This document shows, piece after piece, positions 17,527 to 27,742 of a stretch of DNA of 64,000 bases (positions are counted from its first letter, which is position 1; every line of letters begins with the position of its first letter). Position numbers and translations under genes: made by a program. The notes under the pieces are model-generated. The model worked only from the letters and a program-made list of their open reading frames with translations, was not told the origin of the DNA and did no database searches. Source of the stretch: Pelodictyon luteolum DSM 273. GTDB taxonomy: Bacteria > Bacteroidota > Chlorobiia > Chlorobiales > Chlorobiaceae. Location: positions 1,489,001-1,553,000 of the forward strand of contig NC_007512.1 of NCBI RefSeq assembly GCF_000012485.1, written 5' to 3'.

Positions 17527-18144
17527 ATGCAAGGCAACAACACCACAGCACGTATCCGGAACCCCCATCTTTTTTTTGCGGAAGTATCGCTTGACATTTC
17601 CCGGGGAGAGTACCAGATGGCACTTGAGCGCCTCAGCCCCCAACGGGAGATGTTCGGGGACTCATACCTCTTCAGTCTCCTCTATGCACGAGCGCTGCGG
17701 GGCCTCGGCAGCACCTTGAACGCCATGGACCACCTCAGGAAATGCTGTGCAATCGCACCCGCAAATCAAGTGGCCCGGAGGGAGCTGCAGGAACTCTATA
17801 CCGCACCTCCCGAAGCGGCAGGGCCGGAAAGCGAAGCACCGTCGATGGGAGAAGCCGGATTCGACCGGGTGACGGCCGAACTCGAAGAGCTCTCGGAAGC
17901 CCTCCTGCACTTCGAACCATTAATGACATCGGAAACCGCCGATCCCACCCCCATCGTCGAACAGAAAATGCCCTTCTCCGACGAAGAGGCGATTGAGGTG
18001 CCCACCGAGACACTTGCCCAGCTCTTCAGCATGCAGGGCGCGACGAAAAAGGCCATCAAGGTCTATACCCAGCTCATCCGTCTGCAGCCGGAAAAAGCTG
18101 CCGGTTACATGCGGAAAATCGATACCCTGCTTGAAAAGCTCTGA
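17527..18144 (+). CDS. tetratricopeptide-repeat-like protein
   Basis: This 205-residue acidic protein has two helical-repeat regions. An N-terminal one covers about 15-85 (EYQMALERL, YLFSLLYARALRGLG, NAMDHLRKCCAIAPANQVAR). A C-terminal one covers about 160-205 (LAQLFSMQGATKKAIKVYTQLIRLQPEKAAGY), a clear TPR. The linker is Glu/Pro-rich. Such proteins usually scaffold partners, and none is evident beyond the upstream ddl, 7 bases away. No signal peptide. Confidence 0.75.
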   Translation: MQGNNTTARIRNPHLFFAEVSLDISRGEYQMALERLSPQREMFGDSYLFSLLYARALRGLGSTLNAMDHLRKCCAIAPANQVARRELQELYTAPPEAAGPESEAPSMGEAGFDRVTAELEELSEALLHFEPLMTSETADPTPIVEQKMPFSDEEAIEVPTETLAQLFSMQGATKKAIKVYTQLIRLQPEKAAGYMRKIDTLLEKL

Positions 18145-18330
18145 GGATCTGCAGCGCTTCGACATCTCCTTCACACGGAAACTTTTCAGCCGATTCGGCG
18201 GTAGTAATCTCCATATGTCCCATATGCTTACGGCGGCTTTGCCTGCAGTTGGCTATATTGAGTTTGAAGGGCAACAGCTTGCAGCATGAACCGCTCCGAC
18301 TGCCCGTAAACCTGTAGCGCATTACCAACA

Positions 18331-19722
18331 TTGACTTCTACACTACGCTCCTTCATCGCCGCAGCCATCATCCTTCTTGCTCCGCCCTTTACCCTGCGGG
18401 CAGCTGAAGCAGAGCCGCCGGCCCGGCTCACGCTGAAAGAGTGCGTCAGGGAAGCTCTTGCCACCGCCTCAGAGGGCAAAAAAGCAGAAAACGCCCTGCA
18501 GCTCCAGGCAACCGACGTGCTCCGGAGGTATGGACGGTTTCTTCCGGGCGTAACGGCATCGGCCACATACTCGCCTTACAGCCGGGCAAAAGCCTACTCG
18601 CCAGCTACCACTCTGGCGGATTACACAACGACCTCAACAGAATCTGCCACTGCCACCCTGACGGCGAGCCTGAACCTGTTCAACGGCTTCAGCGACTACT
18701 CTGCGCTGCAGGCGGCCCTGAAAACAAAACGCGCCCTCGGCTACAGCCTCACGAGAGCCTATGAAACCATAGCCTACGACGTAACCCAGACCTACTACCA
18801 GGCCCTCCTCGACCGGGAGCTCCAGGCAATTGCCGAAGAGGACCTGCTGGCATCGGAAGACCAGCTGAAGCTGACCGAGAACCAGTTCAGGGTGGGACTT
18901 AAATCCATGACCGAACGCTACCAACAGGAAGCCGAAGTAGCCTCGAGGCGTCTTGCATCCATCCAGGCTGAAGCCAGAGCGCAGAGAAGCCTCCTTGAGC
19001 TCCTGCGGCGCATCAACCGGACCCCCGCCGTCCCGGTCACCCTCGCCGACGCTCCCGAAGGAACCGGAACCATGCCGCCGTACCTTCCTGCGCTTGACTC
19101 CCTCATGACGACGGCCTTCCAAAAAAGACAGGACCTCATCGGAAGCGAACTCGAAGCACGTGCTGCCCGCTGGCAGGTCCGTGAAGCCCGGGGCCAGCGC
19201 CTGCCATCCCTTGATGCCACCTGGACCCTCTCGAGCGGTGGGTCCCGCTACCTCAGCGGATCAACCATTACATATCCTACGCCGACCCTTGACGACCAGC
19301 TTGAGCGTTCCATCGGCCAGTCGGTCTCCATCGGCCTCAGCTGGACCATCTTTGACGGCTGGCAGACCGGGTACCTGGTGCAGTCCGCCAAAATCGGCTG
19401 GCTCAACAAGTCCCTCGACTACAACGACCTGCGTCGCGACATTGCAATCGATCTCGGTCAGGCATATAACGACTTCCGCTCAGCCCGGATGCAGACGGAA
19501 ACCGCCCAAATCAGCCTGAAAGCCGCACAGTCCGCATATCTGGCGGTCAGAAAGAAATACGAGCTCGGTGCTGCCGGGTTCGTCGACCTCTCCACCGCCC
19601 GAGCCGCACTGTTCAGCGCCCGCTCAAGCCTCACACAGGCGCGCTACAACCTTGAGCTCCAGAAGAATGTGATTGCCTATGCCACCGGCACCCTTGAGCT
19701 GCCCATGAATCCCCAACCCTGA
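18331..19722 (+). CDS. TolC-family outer-membrane efflux protein
   Basis: This 463-residue protein has a signal peptide (FIAAAIILLAPPFTLRAAEA, cut near AEA) and two repeats of the outer membrane efflux protein domain, rich in long amphipathic helices and with LTLKECVREAL at the start. It forms the trimeric outer-membrane channel of a tripartite exporter. The adaptor, ATPase and two permeases follow on the same strand with 10-30 base spacing. The start is TTG 18331; no ATG in frame gives a signal peptide. No obvious Shine-Dalgarno sequence. Confidence 0.9.
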   Translation: MTSTLRSFIAAAIILLAPPFTLRAAEAEPPARLTLKECVREALATASEGKKAENALQLQATDVLRRYGRFLPGVTASATYSPYSRAKAYSPATTLADYTTTSTESATATLTASLNLFNGFSDYSALQAALKTKRALGYSLTRAYETIAYDVTQTYYQALLDRELQAIAEEDLLASEDQLKLTENQFRVGLKSMTERYQQEAEVASRRLASIQAEARAQRSLLELLRRINRTPAVPVTLADAPEGTGTMPPYLPALDSLMTTAFQKRQDLIGSELEARAARWQVREARGQRLPSLDATWTLSSGGSRYLSGSTITYPTPTLDDQLERSIGQSVSIGLSWTIFDGWQTGYLVQSAKIGWLNKSLDYNDLRRDIAIDLGQAYNDFRSARMQTETAQISLKAAQSAYLAVRKKYELGAAGFVDLSTARAALFSARSSLTQARYNLELQKNVIAYATGTLELPMNPQP

Positions 19723-19732
19723 GAGAGAACCG

Positions 19733-20965
19733 ATGAACAGGAAAAAATCGTCCACGAAAAGAAACCGGCTCCTCCTTATGGGTGCGGCCGCCATTGCCGC
19801 GCTCGCCGTTCTTGCCGCACTCTTGTTCGGGAGGCAAAAGCCGGTCGAGGTGACACTTGAACCCGTATTCCGCAAGGAGGTCATTCACCTCGTCACCGCA
19901 ACAGGCAAAATCCAGCCCGAAACCGATCTGGCAATCTCCCCTGACGTCTCGGGTGAAATCATTGAACTGCCGGTCAGCGAAGGCCAGCAGGTCAAAAAAG
20001 GGGCACTGCTCTTCAAGATCCAGCCGGACGTCTACATCAACCAGGTCGAACAGAGTCTGGCGCAACTCAACCAGGCAAAGTCACTGAGCCTCGAAACCCG
20101 ATCGAAACAGGTCAAGGCAGAGGATGATTTCCGCAAGGCATCCATCCTCTTCAATGAGAAGCTTATCTCGGAAAGCGACTACATCTCAGCCAGAACCAAT
20201 GCCCAGGCGGCGCGTGCCGCCTATCAGTCGTCACAGTATGCCATCGCCCAGAACCGCAGCCTGCTCGACCAGAACCAGGACCGGCTGAAAAAAACCGTCG
20301 TTCCGGCGCCGATCAGTGGCTCGATAATCTCGCTCCAGAGCAAGCTCGGTGAGCGTGTAGTCGGTACAGGACAGTTCCCGGGTACCGAAGTGATGCGCCT
20401 TGCCGATCTCGACAGCATGCAGGTCGAGGTGGAAGTGAACGAAAACGACATCGTCAACGTGCGACTCGGCAATCCCGTCTCGGTGACCGTCGATGCATAC
20501 GGCAAACGGGTCTTCCGGGGAACCGTGCATGAGATCGCCAATTCTGCCATTTCAACGGCCGCCGGCACGCAGGAAGAGGCCACCAACTTTTCGGTCAAGG
20601 TGCGCATCTTCAACCACGAACGCCTCCTCAAGCCCGGCATGAGCGCCACGGCGGACATTGAATCCGAACGGGTACCCGATGCTCTGGTGGTCCCCATCCA
20701 GAGCGTAACATTGAGGTCACCGAAAGCGGAAAGCGGCAGAAAAAAAGATGACGCCCCGGGAAAGCATCAGGAGGAAAGCCGGCAGGGGGTCTTCGTCTTC
20801 AAAAACAACCGGGTCAGTTTCGTGCCGGTCACTACAGGAACGACCGACAACACCCACATCGTCATCACCGGAGGACTGAAGGAGGGCGAACGGGTGGTTT
20901 CTGGCAGTTACACAGCCATCAGCACCCAGCTTCAGGATGGAGAGAAGGTCCGTCTCGCAGAGTAA
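19733..20965 (+). CDS. periplasmic adaptor (membrane fusion) protein, MacA/HlyD-type
   Basis: This 410-residue protein has a membrane anchor at about 13-33 and a split lipoyl/barrel-sandwich domain (around 50-90 and 190-230, [20 protein letters not shown]). The coiled-coil hairpin lies between (about 95-175), followed by beta-barrel and membrane-proximal domains. It links the inner-membrane ABC transporter to the TolC-like channel. It has a Lys-rich insertion near 330-350, which is unusual and of unknown role. The next gene overlaps its end only if read from an upstream start. Confidence 0.9.
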   Translation: MNRKKSSTKRNRLLLMGAAAIAALAVLAALLFGRQKPVEVTLEPVFRKEVIHLVTATGKIQPETDLAISPDVSGEIIELPVSEGQQVKKGALLFKIQPDVYINQVEQSLAQLNQAKSLSLETRSKQVKAEDDFRKASILFNEKLISESDYISARTNAQAARAAYQSSQYAIAQNRSLLDQNQDRLKKTVVPAPISGSIISLQSKLGERVVGTGQFPGTEVMRLADLDSMQVEVEVNENDIVNVRLGNPVSVTVDAYGKRVFRGTVHEIANSAISTAAGTQEEATNFSVKVRIFNHERLLKPGMSATADIESERVPDALVVPIQSVTLRSPKAESGRKKDDAPGKHQEESRQGVFVFKNNRVSFVPVTTGTTDNTHIVITGGLKEGERVVSGSYTAISTQLQDGEKVRLAE

Positions 20966-20990
20966 AGAGAGAGCAAGAACCCTACGCCCT

Positions 20991-21680
20991 ATGCCGTCAA
21001 ATGCAGTCATCACCATGCAGTCGCTCTCGAGGTATTACGAAATGGGGGACCAGATCGTCAAGGCACTCGACAACGTCAGCCTCGAGTTCCTGAAAAACGA
21101 TTATGCCGCAATCATGGGGCCCTCCGGCAGCGGCAAATCCACCCTCATGAACATCATAGGCTGCCTCGACACGCCAACCTCCGGAACCTACGACCTGAAC
21201 GGCCAGAATGTCGCCGACATGGACGATGACGAACTGGCCCGCATCAGGAACCGTGAAATCGGCTTTGTATTCCAGACCTTCAACCTTCTCCCCCGCCTCA
21301 ACTGCCTCCAGAACGTTGAGCTGCCGCTGATATACGCCGGTATCGACCCTTCAGAACGGAGGGAGCGGGCCGAATCGGCGCTTACCCGGGTAGGGCTCGC
21401 CGACCGTATCACCCACCGCCCCACAGAACTCTCGGGAGGGCAGATCCAGCGTGTTGCCATCGCCAGGGCGCTCATCAACAAGCCATCGATAATCCTTGCC
21501 GATGAACCGACCGGCAATCTCGATACCGCCACAAGCCACGACATCATGGAAATCTTCGGCGAACTCTCCAGGGCGGGAAACACCATTATCCTGATCACCC
21601 ACGAGGAGGATATCGCGCACTGCACGTCAAGGATCATAAGGCTGCGCGATGGAAAGATAGAAAGCGACGAACGGCGATGA
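20991..21680 (+). CDS. ABC transporter ATP-binding protein, MacB/LolD subfamily
   Basis: This ATPase of about 229 residues has Walker [11 protein letters not shown]-loop [10 protein letters not shown], signature LSGGQIQRV, Walker [10 protein letters not shown] and H-loop ITHEED, all intact. It powers the two adjacent FtsX-type permeases, which have no fused ATPase. ATG 20991 is preferred; an earlier in-frame ATG at 20937 would overlap the adaptor gene by 29 bases. It overlaps the first permease by 4 bases. Confidence 0.94.
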   Translation: MPSNAVITMQSLSRYYEMGDQIVKALDNVSLEFLKNDYAAIMGPSGSGKSTLMNIIGCLDTPTSGTYDLNGQNVADMDDDELARIRNREIGFVFQTFNLLPRLNCLQNVELPLIYAGIDPSERRERAESALTRVGLADRITHRPTELSGGQIQRVAIARALINKPSIILADEPTGNLDTATSHDIMEIFGELSRAGNTIILITHEEDIAHCTSRIIRLRDGKIESDERR

Positions 21681-22942
21681 ACGACGGCATGCACCGTTTC
21701 CGTTACGAATCGGCGGAAAGTTTCAGGATGGCCCTGTTCCAGATTAGGGACAATAAGATCCGCTCGTTCCTCACCGCGCTCGGCGTCATTATCGGCATCG
21801 TGGCCATCACCATGATGGGAACGGCCATCAACGGCATCGACAGCGGTTTTGAACGGAGTCTGGCCATGCTCGGATACGACGTCGTCTATGTACAGAAATC
21901 ATCCTGGAGCACCATGGGCCAGTGGTGGCGCTACCGCAACAGGCCCGACTTGAAAACAGGCTACAGCGAAACCATCAACCGCATCATCGAAAGCAACCCC
22001 CGCTCGGAGCTCTCGGTCGCCGTCCCCCAGATATCGACCTACCAGGCCTCGGTCCGCTACCTCGGCCAGACGGTCGAGCAGGCATTCGCGCTCGGCACCA
22101 ACGAGGATTACCTCCAGACCGCCTCCGGCGACCTTGCCGAAGGACGGTTCTTCACCCCCGGTGAGGCTGCCTCAGGCGATAGGGTCGCGGTCATCGGCGA
22201 CGACATTTCGAGCGGACTTTTCGGTGAAGCATCTGCCGTCGGACGCACCATCATGCTGAAAAACACCCGCTTCCGGGTTGTCGGCACATTCCGCAAACAG
22301 GGGAAGTTCCTCGGGCTCTTCAGCTTCGACAACCAGATCATCATGCCCCTCGGCGCATTCGAGCGGGTCTACGGCAAGAACGCGTTCGTCACCATGCGGG
22401 TGAAAATACGGGACCAGAGCCGCGTTGCGGAAGCAAAGGAGGAACTGCTCGGCATCATGCGCCGTATCCGGCGCCTCGCCCCCGGAATGGAGGATGATTT
22501 TGCAATCAACGAACAGAAAGCCTTCAAAAGCCAGCTCGACCCCATCAAGAACGGCATTGCCGCCGCAGGCATATTCATCACCGGCATGTCGCTTTTCGTA
22601 GGAGCCATCGGCATCATGAACATCACCTTCGTCAGCGTCAGGGAGCGAACCCGCGAAATCGGCCTCCGCAAGGCGCTCGGGGCCAGGCGGAAGACCATTC
22701 TCATGCAGTTCCTCATCGAATCGGTGATGATCTGCCTCATCGGCGGCTTCATCGGACTCCTGACCGCCCTTGGCATCACGCTGGCCATAGGCAGAATCGT
22801 ACCGGACTTCCCGGTCAGCTTCTCACTCGGCCTCTTGACAGCAGGACTCATCGTGTCCGTGGCCACCGGCATCGTTTCGGGACTGGCACCGGCCGTCACG
22901 GCCTCAAAACTTGATCCGGCCGACTCGCTCCGCCATGAATAA
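21677..22942 (+). CDS. MacB-like ABC transporter permease 1
   Basis: This 421-residue permease has the MacB/FtsX layout. An N-terminal membrane helix (about 28-50) is followed by a large periplasmic MacB_PCD domain (about 60-260). Three C-terminal helices carry the motif [16 protein letters not shown] near 320. It overlaps the ATPase stop by ATGA and precedes a second homologous permease by 8 bases. A pair of separate permeases suggests a heterodimeric MacB-type transporter. The substrate may be a lipophilic or peptide compound, as in MacAB-TolC, but is not known. Confidence 0.9.
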   Translation: MNDGMHRFRYESAESFRMALFQIRDNKIRSFLTALGVIIGIVAITMMGTAINGIDSGFERSLAMLGYDVVYVQKSSWSTMGQWWRYRNRPDLKTGYSETINRIIESNPRSELSVAVPQISTYQASVRYLGQTVEQAFALGTNEDYLQTASGDLAEGRFFTPGEAASGDRVAVIGDDISSGLFGEASAVGRTIMLKNTRFRVVGTFRKQGKFLGLFSFDNQIIMPLGAFERVYGKNAFVTMRVKIRDQSRVAEAKEELLGIMRRIRRLAPGMEDDFAINEQKAFKSQLDPIKNGIAAAGIFITGMSLFVGAIGIMNITFVSVRERTREIGLRKALGARRKTILMQFLIESVMICLIGGFIGLLTALGITLAIGRIVPDFPVSFSLGLLTAGLIVSVATGIVSGLAPAVTASKLDPADSLRHE

Positions 22943-22950
22943 GAACGCCC

Positions 22951-24186
22951 ATGTCACTCATTGAAATCATCCGGCAGGCCGTCTCATCACTCGCCGCCAA
23001 CAAACTCCGCTCATGGCTGACCCTTATGGGCGTGGCCGTCGGGGTCTTTTCGATCATTGCCGTAATGACCACCATCGACGCCCTCGACAGGAGTGTAGAG
23101 TCAGGGCTGGCGAGCCTCGGAGCCAACACCTTCCAGATCCAGAAATATCCCGCCACCGTCTTCGGCAGCGGTCATAGAAGGAACATCTACGTAAACCGGC
23201 AGGACATCACCTGGAGGGAGGCCCAGGCGTTCAGGAAAACCATGGAACAGAAGGCGCGCACCATCGGCTTTATCATCTCCAGCCAGGCCAACCAGGCCAA
23301 GTCCGGCGACAGAACGACCAATCCCGATGTGGTGCTTACCGGCGGAGATGAACACTTCGCGGCATCAAACGGGTTCGACGTCAAGATTGGGCGCAACCTC
23401 ACTCCGAACGACATCCGGTCTGCGAAAAACACCGCCATACTCGGCAGCGATCTGGCCGAGGCGCTCTTCCCGGCAAGTGATAGCCCCATCGCCAAACAGG
23501 TCCGCATCGGCGGGGAGGTATACACCGTCAGCGGCGTCTTCACAAAAAAAGGTGCCGCGTTCGGCCAGAGCCAGGACAACTTCATGCTGATCCCGATCAC
23601 CCGCTACATCAGCCATGTCAATGAAAAAAGCAGCCTCGGCATAACGGTGGAAGCCTGGTCGCAGAAAGAGTACGCCCGGACACTCGATCATGCCATCGGA
23701 GCGATGCGCCTGGCAAGGGGACTTGGCGTCAGGGAGGAAAACGACTTTGAAATCAGGACGAATGAATCGCTGGTGGAATCCTTCCGCGACATCAAGCGCT
23801 CCATCAGCATCGGAGCCTTCATCATCAGCTTCATGGCGCTCCTGACGGCAGGAGTCGGCATCATGAACATCATGCTGGTCAGCGTCACCGAACGGACCAG
23901 GGAGATCGGCATCCGCAAATCGATCGGAGCCCCGAAAAGCAGCATACTTCGTCAGTTCCTCTATGAAGCACTGCTTCTTTCGCTTGCAGGAGGCCTCATC
24001 GGAGCAGCCGCAGGAGCCGGTGCCGGCAACATCGTGGCGATAAACCTCCAGCTCCCGCCCGTCATCCCCATCCTCTGGGTCGCCGTATCCATGGCGGTAT
24101 GCTCGGCCATCGGGGTGGCATTCGGGCTCTTCCCCGCCTGGAAAGCTGCGAACCTCGACCCTGTCGAAGCACTCAGAGGGAAATAA
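22951..24186 (+). CDS. MacB-like ABC transporter permease 2
   Basis: This 411-residue paralogue of permease 1 has the same arrangement: TM at about 20-42, periplasmic domain to about 270, and three C-terminal helices. The diagnostic segment is TERTREIGIRKSIGA. It is the last gene of the five-gene export operon that begins with tolC. The two permeases differ enough in the periplasmic domain to suggest distinct roles in a heterodimer. Confidence 0.9.
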   Translation: MSLIEIIRQAVSSLAANKLRSWLTLMGVAVGVFSIIAVMTTIDALDRSVESGLASLGANTFQIQKYPATVFGSGHRRNIYVNRQDITWREAQAFRKTMEQKARTIGFIISSQANQAKSGDRTTNPDVVLTGGDEHFAASNGFDVKIGRNLTPNDIRSAKNTAILGSDLAEALFPASDSPIAKQVRIGGEVYTVSGVFTKKGAAFGQSQDNFMLIPITRYISHVNEKSSLGITVEAWSQKEYARTLDHAIGAMRLARGLGVREENDFEIRTNESLVESFRDIKRSISIGAFIISFMALLTAGVGIMNIMLVSVTERTREIGIRKSIGAPKSSILRQFLYEALLLSLAGGLIGAAAGAGAGNIVAINLQLPPVIPILWVAVSMAVCSAIGVAFGLFPAWKAANLDPVEALRGK

Positions 24187-24211
24187 CTCTCGAAAATAAT
24201 CCCGGCGGTTT

Positions 24212-24228
24212 CATATATTTTATATATG
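24212..24228. promoter_or_regulatory. AT-rich perfect inverted repeat upstream of ompA-like gene
   Basis: CATATAT (24212-24218) and ATATATG (24222-24228) form a perfect 7-bp inverted repeat with a TTT spacer, 40 bases upstream of the ATG. It includes a TATATT-like -10, so it may be promoter, operator or both. Confidence 0.35.
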
Positions 24229-24267
24229 CAGTACGTATAGAACAGTGAAACATAAACCGCAGACACC

Positions 24268-24957
24268 ATGACACACCTGCTGAAACTGACCCGACCCCTC
24301 GCATTCATCCTCATCCTTGCAACCGCCACCATGACATGGGGCTGCGAATCAACCAGCCGCACCGGGCGTGGTGCCGGCATAGGAGCTACGGCGGGGGGTG
24401 TACTCGGCGGCATCATCGGAAGCCGTTCGGGAAGCTGGGTAAAGGGCGCGTTGATCGGCGCGGCCGTCGGTGGCGCAGCTGGAGCGCTCATCGGCAACTA
24501 CATGGACAAGCAGGCAGCCGAGATTGACCGCGATGTCGATGGTGCGAGGGTCGAGCGGGTCGGTGAAAGCATCCGGGTAGTCTTCGATTCAGGCATCCTC
24601 TTCACGACAGGATCAGCCACCATCACGTCCACAAGCCGGTACAACATCGAGAAACTTGCAAGGATCCTCAACCGCTACCCTGACACGAACATGGTCATCG
24701 AAGGCCATACCGACTCAATCGGCAGCGAAACACAGAACCAGCTGCTTTCCGAACGGCGTGCCGAATCGGTGGCAACCCTCCTGAAAACCTACGGCGTCTC
24801 CAGCTCCCGCCTCTCACCGGTCGGATACGGTGAAACACGCCCGGTCGCATCGAACGAAACCGAAACGGGACGCAGGCAGAACCGCAGGGTAGAGGTGCTG
24901 ATCTATGCGAATGACGACCTGAAAGATCAGGCCCAAAGCGGCGAATTGAGGATGTAG
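24268..24957 (+). CDS. OmpA-family (Pal/YiaD-like) outer-membrane protein with glycine-zipper
   Basis: This 229-residue protein has an N-terminal signal ending MTWGC, an imperfect lipobox whose Cys is near 26. A glycine-zipper hydrophobic segment (about 35-78, repeated GxxxG/AxxxG) follows, then an OmpA C-terminal peptidoglycan-binding domain (about 100-220, VIEGHTDSIGSETQNQLLSE and RRQNRRVEV). It resembles YiaD and probably tethers the outer membrane to peptidoglycan. It is monocistronic, with its own palindromic promoter region and a terminator. Confidence 0.9.
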   Translation: MTHLLKLTRPLAFILILATATMTWGCESTSRTGRGAGIGATAGGVLGGIIGSRSGSWVKGALIGAAVGGAAGALIGNYMDKQAAEIDRDVDGARVERVGESIRVVFDSGILFTTGSATITSTSRYNIEKLARILNRYPDTNMVIEGHTDSIGSETQNQLLSERRAESVATLLKTYGVSSSRLSPVGYGETRPVASNETETGRRQNRRVEVLIYANDDLKDQAQSGELRM

Positions 24958-24988
24958 GGACAGCTGGTCCGAAGGGATGGGATTTAAG

Positions 24989-25023
24989 AAATCCCGCCGC
25001 AGTTGATGTGGCGGGATTTTTTT
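24989..25023 (+). terminator. rho-independent terminator after ompA-like gene
   Basis: AAATCCCGCC (24989-24998) pairs with GGCGGGATTT (25010-25019) and is followed by TTTT, 31 bases after the stop. Confidence 0.88.
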
Positions 25024-25069
25024 ATCTTCACGCAGGAGAACCTTCATACGGAACCAACAACGATCCCAC

Positions 25070-25465
25070 ATGACACACTTCAAGACTGCTGAAGAGATCC
25101 TTTTCGGATGGGTCACAAGAGTATGCAGCGCCAATCCCGATGAAATCGCCGCCCTCTACCATGAAAACGCGGTGCTCATTCCGACATTTTCCCCCCATAC
25201 GGTCATGGGACCCGTAGCCATCCGGGAATACTTCGCACAGCTGGCGACAAGGGAGGGAATGGGCGTGAGACTGCACAGCAAGGCGCTCCGCAAGCACATC
25301 CTGAGCGACTCGATCTCCACAATCAGCGGCATCTATTCCTTTGAATTCGAGGTAGACGGGGTGCTGCTCAGTTTCCCGTCGCGCTTCAGTTTCGTCGTGG
25401 ACATAACCCAGCCGAAGCCTATCATCCACCACCACTCCTCGCAGGTGCCGAGGAATCTCTCCTGA
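25070..25465 (+). CDS. NTF2-like (SgcJ/DUF4440-type) protein
   Basis: This 131-residue single-domain protein has the cone-shaped NTF2-like pattern. An N-terminal helix and HENAVLIPTFSPHTVMG precede IREYF, then beta strands end in RFSFVVD and IIHHHSSQVP. The C-terminal HHHSS is the hallmark of the CaMKII-association/SgcJ group. These proteins bind small ligands or act as association domains, and no function can be assigned. It stands alone, with the convergent lpxD downstream. Confidence 0.72.
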   Translation: MTHFKTAEEILFGWVTRVCSANPDEIAALYHENAVLIPTFSPHTVMGPVAIREYFAQLATREGMGVRLHSKALRKHILSDSISTISGIYSFEFEVDGVLLSFPSRFSFVVDITQPKPIIHHHSSQVPRNLS

Positions 25466-25506
25466 GTGAGCGGAAACGAGCCTTACTAGAGCAGGCGCTC
25501 ATCGGG

Positions 25507-26565
25507 TCAGTCCCGTGAAGCGCCCTGCTCTTTGAGTTCCCTGTCGATGCGATCAATCTTCTCCTTCATCGATCCGAGATGGCGGAGCATTGCCTCATGG
25601 CGAAGCTGTTCGCGCATAGGCTGGGCAGGATAGCCGCGGAGAGCCGTTCCCGGCTCAAGAAAGGATTTCGACACCCCGGCCTGGGCTGCCACGTGGGTGC
25701 GGTCGGCAAGCTCGAGATGGCCGGCAAAACCCGCCTGCCCGCCGATCATGCAGCCGCGGCCCATGATGGTGCTTCCTGAAATGCCCGCCTGAGCGGCAAT
25801 GACGGTGTGTTCGCCGATGCGGCAGTTGTGCGCCACCTGCACCAGGTTGTCGACCTTCACCCCTTTTGCAATCACGGTGCTGCCCATGGTGGCGCGGTCG
25901 ATCGTGGCGTTGGCGCCGATTTCGGCATCGTCGCCGATCTCAACGACCCCCATCTGCGGAATCTTCACATAGGAACCATCAGGCTGAGGAGCGAATCCGA
26001 ATCCGTCAGCACCGATGACGCTGCCGGCATGGATGACCACCCGGTCGCCGATGAGGGTTCCATCGTAAATGGTGACCTGAGGAAAGATGGTGCAGCCCTC
26101 ACCGATCTTCACGTCATGCATGATGACGGCGTTCGGAGCGATCACCGTTCCGGCGCCTATCGAGCACCGGTCGCCGATTACCGCGTGCTCACCGACCGCA
26201 ACCCCCTCGCCGAGCGATACCCCCCCGCCAATCGCCGCCGTCGGTGCAACGCCCGGCTTGGCAAGCGTTCTCGGGCGGGCAAATTTCTGGAGCACAAAAA
26301 CAAAAGCGGTATAGGGATCGGACACCTTCAGGAACGAGCGTTCTCCGGCGTAAAGGGAGACATCGACGGAGCGGTGGACGATGACCAGCGATGCCGAGGT
26401 GAGGGAAAGGTAGCGGAGATACTTCTCATTTGCTATGAAGCTGACCTCGCCCCGGGCAGCAGACTCGATTTTGGCCGGCCCGGCTATCACGGCATCACCC
26501 TCACCAACCAGTTCAACAGGATCGAAAAACTGGGTAAGGTACTGGCGGATTTCTTGAATGGTCAT
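25507..26565 (-). CDS. lpxD: UDP-3-O-acylglucosamine N-acyltransferase
   Basis: This 352-residue protein starts at MTIQEIRQYL. It has the LpxD uridine-binding N-terminal domain, then a left-handed beta helix of about 25 hexapeptide repeats (ADGFGFAPQPDGSY, VAHNCRIGEHTVIAAQAGISGS with the catalytic His), and a C-terminal helix. It adds the second hydroxyacyl chain in lipid A synthesis, so the organism makes lipopolysaccharide. The frame stays open far upstream, but that part has no LpxD similarity and is antisense to prs, so ATG 26565 is chosen. Length matches the family. Confidence 0.94.
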   Translation of the reverse strand: MTIQEIRQYLTQFFDPVELVGEGDAVIAGPAKIESAARGEVSFIANEKYLRYLSLTSASLVIVHRSVDVSLYAGERSFLKVSDPYTAFVFVLQKFARPRTLAKPGVAPTAAIGGGVSLGEGVAVGEHAVIGDRCSIGAGTVIAPNAVIMHDVKIGEGCTIFPQVTIYDGTLIGDRVVIHAGSVIGADGFGFAPQPDGSYVKIPQMGVVEIGDDAEIGANATIDRATMGSTVIAKGVKVDNLVQVAHNCRIGEHTVIAAQAGISGSTIMGRGCMIGGQAGFAGHLELADRTHVAAQAGVSKSFLEPGTALRGYPAQPMREQLRHEAMLRHLGSMKEKIDRIDRELKEQGASRD

Positions 26566-26742
26566 GTCTCTGGAGCTATGGGGTCGTGGCAAAAAGAGGA
26601 AAAAAAAATTAATTTTTAACCCGTTTTCATTATATTCGGAGTCCCTGTAAGTGTATCGGACCTTGAAGGATGGCTGAGGATACCGCGGGGCTTTGAAGTA
26701 CTGCCATAATATAACCCGTTTCATCCGAAAATGCAGGACACG

Positions 26743-27714
26743 ATGGCAAAACCCATTAAAATTTTTGCAGGCCGCAGTAACCCGGCGCTTGCAGAAAAGA
26801 TTGCCGCCTATCTCGACATGCCCCTTTGCAACGCAAAGGCGGAGAACTTCTCCGATGGCGAGATTTCCGTCAACTATTTCGAGTCGATCCGGGGCTCCGA
26901 CATGTTCATCATCCAGTCGACCAACCCCCCGGCCGACAGCCTGATGGAACTGCTCATCATGATCGACGCCGCAAGGCGCTCTTCCGCGGCAAGGATTACC
27001 GCCGTCATCCCCTATTACGGATACGCGCGCCAGGATCGAAAGGACAAGCCGAGGGTGGCCATCACGGCAAAGCTTGTAGCCAACCTCCTCACCGAGGCCG
27101 GCGCAAACCGCATCCTGACCATGGATCTCCATGCAGCGCAGATCCAGGGCTTCTTCGACATTCCCTTCGACCATCTCTACTCAAGCGTCGTCCTCATCGA
27201 GTACGTCCGTCACAAGGAGTTCCGCGACAACCTGGTGGTCGCATCCCCTGACGTCGGTGGCGTAAAGCTCGCCAGGAAGTTCGCCGAAGAGCTCGGCACC
27301 GACCTTGTCATTGTCGACAAACGGCGCCCCAAGGCCAATGTAGCTGAAGTCATGAACATCATCGGTGACGTCAGCGGCAAGAACGTACTGCTCGTCGATG
27401 ACATGATCGACACGGCCGGAACCCTCGTCAACGCAGCCAAAGCCATCCGGGAAGCCGGCGGCCTGAAGATATACGCCGCAGCCACCCACCCGATCCTGTC
27501 GGGACCGGCCATCGAGAGAATCAATGCCTCGATACTTGAGAAGGTCATCGTCACCGATTCGGTGGTCACCGGCCACGAATACTCGCCGAAAATCGAAACC
27601 GTCACGGTCAGCAACCTGTTCGGCGAGGCGATCAAACGCATTTATGAAGATGATTCCGTCAGCTGCCTGTTCGACAGCAAGAACATCACCCAGAAAATCA
27701 CGAACAACCACTAA
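26743..27714 (+). CDS. prs: ribose-phosphate pyrophosphokinase
   Basis: The protein of about 323 residues has the PRPP synthetase N-terminus IKIFAGRSNPALAEKIA and the PYYGYARQDRK flexible loop. It also has the DLHAAQIQGFFDIPFDHL regulatory segment and the PRPP-binding VLLVDDMIDTAGT. It makes PRPP for nucleotides, His and Trp. ATG 26743 is preceded by AGGA; ATG 26731, four codons earlier, is an equal alternative. Divergent from lpxD, with rplY 28 bases downstream. Confidence 0.95.
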   Translation: MAKPIKIFAGRSNPALAEKIAAYLDMPLCNAKAENFSDGEISVNYFESIRGSDMFIIQSTNPPADSLMELLIMIDAARRSSAARITAVIPYYGYARQDRKDKPRVAITAKLVANLLTEAGANRILTMDLHAAQIQGFFDIPFDHLYSSVVLIEYVRHKEFRDNLVVASPDVGGVKLARKFAEELGTDLVIVDKRRPKANVAEVMNIIGDVSGKNVLLVDDMIDTAGTLVNAAKAIREAGGLKIYAAATHPILSGPAIERINASILEKVIVTDSVVTGHEYSPKIETVTVSNLFGEAIKRIYEDDSVSCLFDSKNITQKITNNH

Positions 27715-27742
27715 ACACTAGCGATAAGAGGATAGGAAGAGC

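Noticed and set aside
25807-26619. 270-codon plus-strand frame opposite lpxD
   Set aside because: Repetitive composition mirrors the hexapeptide repeats of lpxD on the other strand; no family resemblance.
26566-27174. N-terminal extension of lpxD
   Set aside because: The frame is open but antisense to prs, and LpxD similarity begins at MTIQEIRQYL (26565).
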